Shown here: positions 58,816 to 64,000 of the stretch, piece after piece
How positions within the stretch are numbered: position 1 is the first letter of the stretch
How the letters are laid out: every line of letters begins with the position of its first letter
From: Maritalea mobilis
GTDB lineage: Bacteria > Pseudomonadota > Alphaproteobacteria > Rhodobacterales > Rhodobacteraceae
Length of the DNA stretch: 64,000 nucleotides
Direction of reading: 5' to 3'
Assembly: GCF_019800885.1 (NCBI RefSeq)
Contig: NZ_JAHVKE010000001.1
Coordinates: 434,001 to 498,000, forward strand
Notes under the pieces: model-generated
The model's input: only the letters and a program-made list of their open reading frames with translations
Database searches by the model: none
What the model was told of the DNA's origin: nothing
Position numbers and translations under genes: made by a program

Positions 58816-59574
58816 ATGCTTGAGGCGCTCACCACCTTGCCCGAGGGCCTTTCGGCGCTTGGCTTCTGGGTATTGATGGCGACCAGTTTCATCGCCTCGC
58901 TCATCACCGCCGCGCTGGGGATCGGGGGCGGTGCGCTGATGATCGCGGTCATGGCCATTCTCGTGCCGCCCGCCGCGCTTATCCCTGTACATGGGGCGGT
59001 GCAGCTGGCCTCGAATGCCGGACGGATGAGCCTGCTCTTGGGCCACGTGCAATGGTCGGCGCTCAAGGCCTTCACGGTCGGGTCCATCGCGGGGGCCATT
59101 CTTGGCGGCCTTGTCGTGGTCGAACTGCCGCCTTGGGTCATCCAGCTTTGCATCGGCTGTTTCGTGATCTGGACCGTGCTGGCCCGCCCGCCGCGCTGGT
59201 TGTCGGCCTGGCCGTTGGTCACGGGGGCGATCTCGTCCTTCCTGACGATGTTCTTCGGCGCGACGGGCCTTTTCGTGGCTGGCTATACCAAGTCGCTGAT
59301 CCTGCCGCGCCACGGCCATGTCGCGACTCACGCCGCGCTGATGACGGTGCAGCATGGCCTGAAACTGGTGGTGTTCGGCGCGCTTGGCTTCGCCTTCGGG
59401 GCCTGGGCCTGGGTCATCATCGCCCTGTCGCTCGCGGGGCTGGCCGGAACCGCGATCGGCAAGGTTTTCCTCGGGCGCATGACCGATCACGGGTTCCGCC
59501 GCGTGCTCGATATCCTTCTGATCCTGATCTCGCTGCGCCTCATCTGGCAGGCGGTCACGCAAATTCCCTGGTAG
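58816..59574 (+). CDS. TSUP family membrane transporter (TauE/SafE)
   Basis: A 252-residue membrane protein with about eight hydrophobic segments and the two TauE/SafE repeats (ITAALGIGGGALMIAVMAI near the start; SSFLTMFFGATGLFVAGY later). The family exports sulfite, sulfoacetate or other small organic anions. It starts 12 bp after the dehydrogenase gene. Whether it moves a sulfur compound or a carboxylate here is unknown. Confidence 0.85.
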   Translation: MLEALTTLPEGLSALGFWVLMATSFIASLITAALGIGGGALMIAVMAILVPPAALIPVHGAVQLASNAGRMSLLLGHVQWSALKAFTVGSIAGAILGGLVVVELPPWVIQLCIGCFVIWTVLARPPRWLSAWPLVTGAISSFLTMFFGATGLFVAGYTKSLILPRHGHVATHAALMTVQHGLKLVVFGALGFAFGAWAWVIIALSLAGLAGTAIGKVFLGRMTDHGFRRVLDILLILISLRLIWQAVTQIPW

Positions 59575-59634
59575 GCCTTTTACCCGCCCCCGCCATGGGT
59601 TACCTGCTGCCGCCGAACAGGGACAGGAGGGGAC

Positions 59635-60459
59635 ATGCCCGAACTCGCGGACTTCTTGCCGATGCTTGCACTGGTTCTGGCCATCGGCGCATTTGCCGGT
59701 GTGATTGCAGGGCTGCTCGGCGTGGGCGGCGGCATCGTTCTGGTGCCGGCTTTTTACTTTGCTTTCGAGGGGTTGGGATATGTCAGGCCGGACCTGATGC
59801 AGATCTGCCTTGCCACGTCGCTGGCGACCATCGCCGTCACCTCGTTCCGCTCGGTCCTGTCGCATAACAAGAAGGGTGCGGTGGACTGGGACATCCTGAA
59901 AGGCTGGGGTCCGGGCATAGCCATCGGTGCGGCGCTCGGGGTGGTCGCGGCATCGGGCCTGCGCAACGAAGTCCTCATGGTGATCTTCGGCGTTCTTGGC
60001 GTGATCGTGGGCCTCTACCTTGCCTTTGGACGCGAGCATTGGCGCCTGGGACAGGAGATGCCCAAGGGCGTCGGGCGCGCCGTCGCCTCGCCCATCGTCG
60101 GTTTCCTGTCGGTCCTGATGGGCATCGGGGGCGGCAGCTTCGGGGTTCCCCTGATGACGCTTTACAACACGCCCATCCATCGCGCCGTGGCGACGGCGGC
60201 GGGCTTTGGCGTCATCATTGCGGTGCCAAGCGTTCTGGGGTTCCTGATGATCCAGGGCGAGGGGCCGAACCGCCCGCCGTTCACCATCGGGCAGGTCAAC
60301 CTCGTGGCCTTCGTCGCCGTCATCGCCATGACACTGGTCACAACGCCCCTCGGCGTGAAACTCGCCCATGCAATGGACCCCAAGCCGCTGAAACGCGTTT
60401 TCGCGATCTTCATCATGATCATGGCGCTGAACATGCTGCGCAAGGCGTTCGGCCTCTGA
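59635..60459 (+). CDS. second TSUP family membrane transporter (TauE/SafE)
   Basis: A 274-residue TSUP protein with GVIAGLLGVGGGIVLVPAFYF near 21-41 and SVLMGIGGGSFGVPLMTLYN in the second half, the paired glycine-rich repeats of the family. Only moderately similar to the TSUP gene before it. GGAGG precedes the ATG. A 60-bp gap from the previous gene leaves open whether it belongs to the carboxylate operon. Confidence 0.85.
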   Translation: MPELADFLPMLALVLAIGAFAGVIAGLLGVGGGIVLVPAFYFAFEGLGYVRPDLMQICLATSLATIAVTSFRSVLSHNKKGAVDWDILKGWGPGIAIGAALGVVAASGLRNEVLMVIFGVLGVIVGLYLAFGREHWRLGQEMPKGVGRAVASPIVGFLSVLMGIGGGSFGVPLMTLYNTPIHRAVATAAGFGVIIAVPSVLGFLMIQGEGPNRPPFTIGQVNLVAFVAVIAMTLVTTPLGVKLAHAMDPKPLKRVFAIFIMIMALNMLRKAFGL

Positions 60460-60468
60460 CGGCGCGCC

Positions 60469-60741
60469 TCAATCGGCGCGTGTCGCCCGGTTCAGCCGGC
60501 CGGCCCGCCCGCCCCGCCGCTTGCTGAGCGCCGCACGGCGCGACGGCAGATCCGCCATCACCTCGGCGCGCCGCTCGGGGCCCATCTTCGTCCACTGGGT
60601 GATCTCGTCGATACTGCGCAGACAGCCCGTGCACAGCCGTGCCTCGGGGTGAATGACGCAGATCTTCACGCAGGGGCTTTCGACCTCCTGTCGCGTCCAG
60701 ATCGCATCCGTGTCGGGCCGTTTGGGGAAACCGTCGCTCAT
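60469..60741 (-). CDS. DUF1289 domain protein
   Basis: A 90-residue protein with the DUF1289 cysteines (SPCVKICVIHPEARLCTGC), likely a small zinc- or Fe-S-binding domain, followed by a basic C-terminus. Function is unknown. It is 4 bp downstream of ruvX, in the order ccmI-ruvX-DUF1289 that I recall from Rhodobacteraceae. Confidence 0.88.
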   Translation of the reverse strand: MSDGFPKRPDTDAIWTRQEVESPCVKICVIHPEARLCTGCLRSIDEITQWTKMGPERRAEVMADLPSRRAALSKRRGGRAGRLNRATRAD

Positions 60742-60745
60742 GGCC

Positions 60746-61228
60746 TTATCCTTCGCGCAAATGGCGCAGCCGGTCCAGCGCCCCTTGCAGGATATACCCC
60801 GCCGCGACGGCGTCGATCACCTCGGCGCGGCGTTTGCGGGTGGTGTCGGCCTCCAGCAGCGCGCGCTCGGCGGCGACCGTGCTCAGCCGCTCGTCCCAAT
60901 AGGCGATGGGCAGATCCGCGAAGGCAGGCAAATGGCTGAGATTGCGGGCAAAGGCGCGGGTCGATTGCGCCCGCGGCCCCTCGGAGCCGTCCATGTTGCG
61001 CGGCAGGCCAAGGATCAGGCCCCCGATCTCCCGCGCCTGTGCCAGTTCGGCGAGGCGCGCGGCGTCGAGTGTGAATTTCTTGCGCTTCACGGTTTCCAGC
61101 GGCGTGGCGGCGGAAAGGATCCGGTCCGAGACGGCCACGCCGATGGTCTTGGTGCCAAGGTCCAGCCCCATGATCCCGCGATGCGCTGGCAGGGCGGCGG
61201 CAAAAGCCTCGATCTCGTCGAAGATCAC
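60746..61228 (-). CDS. ruvX: Holliday junction resolvase RuvX (YqgF family)
   Basis: A 160-residue RNase H-fold protein with GLDLGTKTIGVAVSD, GLPRNMDGSEG and DERLSTVAAERALLEA, the three acidic-site motifs of YqgF. YqgF-family proteins process 16S rRNA ends and can act on Holliday junctions. ATGA-type overlap with ccmI. Confidence 0.92.
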   Translation of the reverse strand: MIFDEIEAFAAALPAHRGIMGLDLGTKTIGVAVSDRILSAATPLETVKRKKFTLDAARLAELAQAREIGGLILGLPRNMDGSEGPRAQSTRAFARNLSHLPAFADLPIAYWDERLSTVAAERALLEADTTRKRRAEVIDAVAAGYILQGALDRLRHLREG

Positions 61229-62526
61229 TCGCTGGCCTCGTCGGCCCCGTCAGGCGCGTCTCCGGCTTCGGCAGGCGCGGGCAGGCGCGCGCCGAGCGGT
61301 TCCAGCACCGCCATCGCCTCGGGCACGTCGGCGAAAACCGTTGTCGCCTCGGAGTAAATGGCACGGGCCTGCTCCACGCGGCCCAGAACGATGTAGGCGT
61401 TGATGAGCCGCGCCCATTCCTCGGGCGGGCCGCCTTCGGTGGCGAGCCGTTCCGAGAGGTTGGCGACCATGCCCTCGACCATCTGCGCGCGCTGTTCGGG
61501 CGTCATCTCGCCGGCGGCCTCGACATCTTCGTCGGTCGGGCCGCGCATCGGCGGCATGATGCCCTGATCCGTGGTGGCCGGCCCCGGCTGGGGCAGTTCG
61601 GCCAGCGAGACCGGATCTCCGGCGAGGGCCGCGACCTCCTCGATCTGCAGGCGGATCGGGTCCAGCCATGGCGCATCGGCGCGGCTTTCGGCCATCAGGT
61701 TGCGCCAGATCGGGTAGGCGAGGTCGGGGCGGCCCTGCTGCGCATACATCAGGCCCGCATAGTAGCGCGCCGTGCCGTTGCGCGAATTCATCTCCAGCGC
61801 GCGCAGCAGCGCATCCTCTGCCTCGGGCGAGACATAGCCGCCCGCCGCGAGGATCATCATCTCGGCCAGGTCGACATATTCCTGCGCGCTCACATCCTCG
61901 TCCAGCAAACCGATCAGGTGGGCCTGGGCGCGATGGGCCGCCACGAAATTCCCGAGCGCCGCCTCGTTCTGGGCCAGCAGCGTCCAGCCTTCGACATCAT
62001 CGGGGCGCTGTTCCATGATCGAACGCAGTTGCACGACCAGCGCCTCGCGCTCGGGCTGTTCGGGCATGCCTTCGCGGATATCGACCTGCGCCTCGGCTTC
62101 GGCCTGAAGCGGGCGGCCTTCGCGGGCTTCCTCGACCATCTGGATGCGCGTTTGCAGCGGCAGGTCCGGATAGCCGGGCGCGCCGATCCAGTAATAGACC
62201 CCGACCGCGCCCGCGATCACGGCCACCAAACCGGTCGCGATCAGCCACTGGCCCCCGCGCCCCGCCGCGTCTTTGGCTTGTGCGCGTTGCAGGGCCTTGT
62301 CGGCCTCCAGGATGCGGCGCGACACCTCGGTCCGGGCGCGCGCGGCCTCTTCCTCGGTCAGCACGCCACGGTCGAGGTCGCGATCGACCTCTTTCAACTG
62401 ATCGCGATAGACGCGCAGGTCATAGGCGGCTGCGGGCGTCGCGGCTTCGCGCGGGCGCAGATACGCCATCAGGATGATCAGGGCTACCAGCAGCGAGACA
62501 ACGCCGGCCGCGATCCAGAATATCAT
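61225..62526 (-). CDS. ccmI: cytochrome c biogenesis protein CcmI
   Basis: A 433-residue protein with two N-terminal transmembrane helices (about 2-22 and 92-112), a cytoplasmic leucine-zipper-like loop between them (YRDQLKEVDRDLDRGVLTEE), and a large periplasmic TPR-rich part that holds apocytochrome c for haem ligation. The ATG at 62526 gives MIFWIAAGVV. No other ccm genes are in the window. Confidence 0.92.
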   Translation of the reverse strand: MIFWIAAGVVSLLVALIILMAYLRPREAATPAAAYDLRVYRDQLKEVDRDLDRGVLTEEEAARARTEVSRRILEADKALQRAQAKDAAGRGGQWLIATGLVAVIAGAVGVYYWIGAPGYPDLPLQTRIQMVEEAREGRPLQAEAEAQVDIREGMPEQPEREALVVQLRSIMEQRPDDVEGWTLLAQNEAALGNFVAAHRAQAHLIGLLDEDVSAQEYVDLAEMMILAAGGYVSPEAEDALLRALEMNSRNGTARYYAGLMYAQQGRPDLAYPIWRNLMAESRADAPWLDPIRLQIEEVAALAGDPVSLAELPQPGPATTDQGIMPPMRGPTDEDVEAAGEMTPEQRAQMVEGMVANLSERLATEGGPPEEWARLINAYIVLGRVEQARAIYSEATTVFADVPEAMAVLEPLGARLPAPAEAGDAPDGADEASE

Positions 62527-62727
62527 TGGGTCTCTCTCCCTTGTCCGGTCGTGCCCTCCATGTAAGCTGCCAGCGCGCCCGCGAAAACCCGTCAAAGGCG
62601 CGCGGGTGGCCCCTTGCACCGGGACAACTTGAAGCGGGGTCGCATTTTGCAGAAGAGGTGTCGGGAAGAGTATCCTAAATCACGCCAGCCTGCCGCAAAC
62701 GGGGGCGAGAGTCTCAGGAGGTCGTCG

Positions 62728-63972
62728 ATGCGCCGTTATTCCGCCTTTGCCATCGCCCGCGAAGCCGCCCGCCATCACCAGGGCTGGGAACGCGCGTGGA
62801 AAAGCCCCGCGCCGAAAAAGTCCTACGATGCCATCATCGTGGGGGCCGGCGGGCATGGCCTGGCAACCGCGTACTACCTCGGGCGCAATCACGGCATCCG
62901 CAATGTCGCGGTGATCGAGAAGGGCTGGCTTGGCGGCGGCAACACGGGCCGCAACACGACGATCATCCGCTCGAACTACCTGCAGGATCCGTCGGCCGCG
63001 ATCTTCGAAAAGGCGCGGAGCCTCTACGAAACCCTGAGCCAGGACCTGAACTACAACATCATGTTCAGCCCGCGCGGCGTGATGATGCTGGCCCAGACCG
63101 AGCACGAGCTGCGCGGCTGGCAGCGCACGGCCCATGCCAACAAGCTGCAGGGCATCGAGACGGAGTTCATCGGCCCGAAAAAGGTCAAGGAGCTCTGCCC
63201 GATCATCAATCTTGACGGGCCGCGCTACCCGGTGCTTGGCGCGCTCTGGCAGGCGCGGGGCGGCACGGCGCGCCACGATGCGGTTGCCTGGGGCTATGCG
63301 CGGGCCTGTTCGGACATGGGCATGGACATCATCCAGCAGACCGAGGTGACGGGCGTGCGCCGCGACGGCGGCAAGGTTATCGGCGTGGAAACGACCAAGG
63401 GGTTCATCGGCTGCACCAAGCTGGGCATCGTCGTCGCCGGTCATTCGGGCGTGCTGGCCGAGATGGCGGGCTTCCGCCTGCCGATCGAGTCGGTTGCCTT
63501 GCAGGCGCTGGTCAGTGAACCGATCAAGCCCTGCATGGACGTGGTCGTCATGGCCAACACCGTGCATGGCTACATGAGCCAGTCCGACAAGGGCGAGATG
63601 GTCATCGGCGGTGGCGCGGACGGCTACAACAACTACACGCAGCGCGGCAGCTTCCACCATGTCGAGGAGACCGTGCGCGCGCTGGTCGAGACCTTCCCGA
63701 TCATCAGCCGCCTCAAGATGCTGCGCTGGTGGGGCGGGATCGTGGACATGACCGGCGACCGCTCGCCCATCCTCTCGACCACGCCGGTCGAAAACTGCTT
63801 CATCAACTGCGGTTGGGGCACAGGCGGGTTCAAGGCGATCCCCGGCTCGGGCTGGGCGATGGCCGAGTTGATGGCCAAGGGCCACTCGCCGCTGGCCGAG
63901 GAGTTTTCCCTGACCCGCTTCCGCGAAGGCCGGTTCATCGACGAATCCGTCGCCGCCGGGGTCGCACATTGA
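62728..63972 (+). CDS. soxB: sarcosine oxidase beta subunit
   Basis: A 414-residue flavoprotein with the dinucleotide fold AIIVGAGGHGLATAYYL near 35-51, GGGNTGRNTTIIRSNYL near 68-84, and the C-terminal NCGWGTGGFKAIPGSG. These are hallmarks of heterotetrameric sarcosine oxidase beta. It demethylates sarcosine to glycine and formaldehyde or methylene-THF. AGGAGGT precedes the ATG at 62728. The delta, alpha and gamma genes should follow beyond the window. The 201-bp gap to ccmI contains no recognisable glycine riboswitch or operator. Confidence 0.93.
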   Translation: MRRYSAFAIAREAARHHQGWERAWKSPAPKKSYDAIIVGAGGHGLATAYYLGRNHGIRNVAVIEKGWLGGGNTGRNTTIIRSNYLQDPSAAIFEKARSLYETLSQDLNYNIMFSPRGVMMLAQTEHELRGWQRTAHANKLQGIETEFIGPKKVKELCPIINLDGPRYPVLGALWQARGGTARHDAVAWGYARACSDMGMDIIQQTEVTGVRRDGGKVIGVETTKGFIGCTKLGIVVAGHSGVLAEMAGFRLPIESVALQALVSEPIKPCMDVVVMANTVHGYMSQSDKGEMVIGGGADGYNNYTQRGSFHHVEETVRALVETFPIISRLKMLRWWGGIVDMTGDRSPILSTTPVENCFINCGWGTGGFKAIPGSGWAMAELMAKGHSPLAEEFSLTRFREGRFIDESVAAGVAH

Positions 63973-64000
63973 TTGGCCGTCTGCTCACCGGTTTAGGTGT

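Noticed and set aside
58273-60369. A 698-codon open frame antisense to the dehydrogenase and TSUP genes
   Set aside because: Low-complexity charged product, crosses several real genes, no ribosome site.
62527-62727. Glycine riboswitch or similar leader before soxB
   Set aside because: No paired aptamer motifs or expression platform seen in the 201-bp gap; only a good ribosome site.

Overview
The window comes from a GC-rich alphaproteobacterium, almost certainly a marine Rhodobacteraceae (Roseobacter group). The indicators are dmdA next to acuI for DMSP breakdown, the trgA-trgB-cysK tellurite locus known from Rhodobacter, the PhyR-NepR-EcfG general stress module, TRAP and tripartite tricarboxylate transporters, a pca/pob protocatechuate operon and a soxB sarcosine oxidase gene. 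Coding density is high. I saw no phage, insertion sequence, integrase or CRISPR. The genus cannot be fixed from the sequence.

Layout. 0-1.3 kb: end of dmdA, then acuI. 1.4-10 kb: photolyase, CFA synthase, trgA, trgB, cysK, an MscS-type channel and an alanyl-tRNA editing protein, headed by an EcfG-type promoter. 10.2 kb: tRNA-Ser(GGA). 10.4-19.5 kb: a minus-strand operon pcaC-pcaH-pcaG-pcaB-pobA followed by a TRAP transporter and a BKACE enzyme, with divergent pcaQ. 19.5-22.1 kb: an ABC importer of unknown substrate behind an FNR-type box. 22.4-26.4 kb: a sitABCD-like manganese importer behind two Fur-family (Mur-like) boxes.

26.4-40.4 kb is a general stress response island. Its core is a histidine kinase, ecfG, nepR and divergent phyR. 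Around the core are small stress proteins (DUF2254, a Rho_N-like protein, DUF2945, PLDc_N, DUF1328, CsbD), an amidoligase with a class I amidotransferase-like hydrolase, phospholipase D, an FNT channel, a degenerate receiver and gdhA. By eye I find eleven good GGAAC-N16/17-(C/G/T)GTT promoters here, ten starting known genes and one starting an apparent structured small RNA with its own terminator (30478-30626). A further such promoter precedes the photolyase. The nepR/phyR intergenic region is a 31-bp palindrome that can serve as an EcfG promoter in both directions.

40.5-60.5 kb: dusA, a DUF1932 dehydrogenase, then a large carboxylate catabolic region: an isocitrate/isopropylmalate-type dehydrogenase, tcuB, tcuA and a GntR regulator; an AbrB-type membrane protein coupled to gamma-glutamyltransferase; a TctDE-type two-component system; a TctC binding protein; a fused TctA-TctB permease; a PrpF-family isomerase; a ThDP enzyme; a D-2-hydroxyacid dehydrogenase; and two TSUP exporters. 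Together these look like uptake and stepwise oxidation, isomerisation and decarboxylation of a tricarboxylate-like compound by a route I cannot name. 60.5-64 kb: DUF1289, ruvX and ccmI, then soxB.

The most notable items are the putative GsrN-like stress small RNA, the density of EcfG promoters, the BKACE gene in a 4-hydroxybenzoate operon without pcaD/IJ/F, the unassigned tricarboxylate pathway, and the FNR-controlled ABC importer whose ATPase ends in a cysteine cluster.
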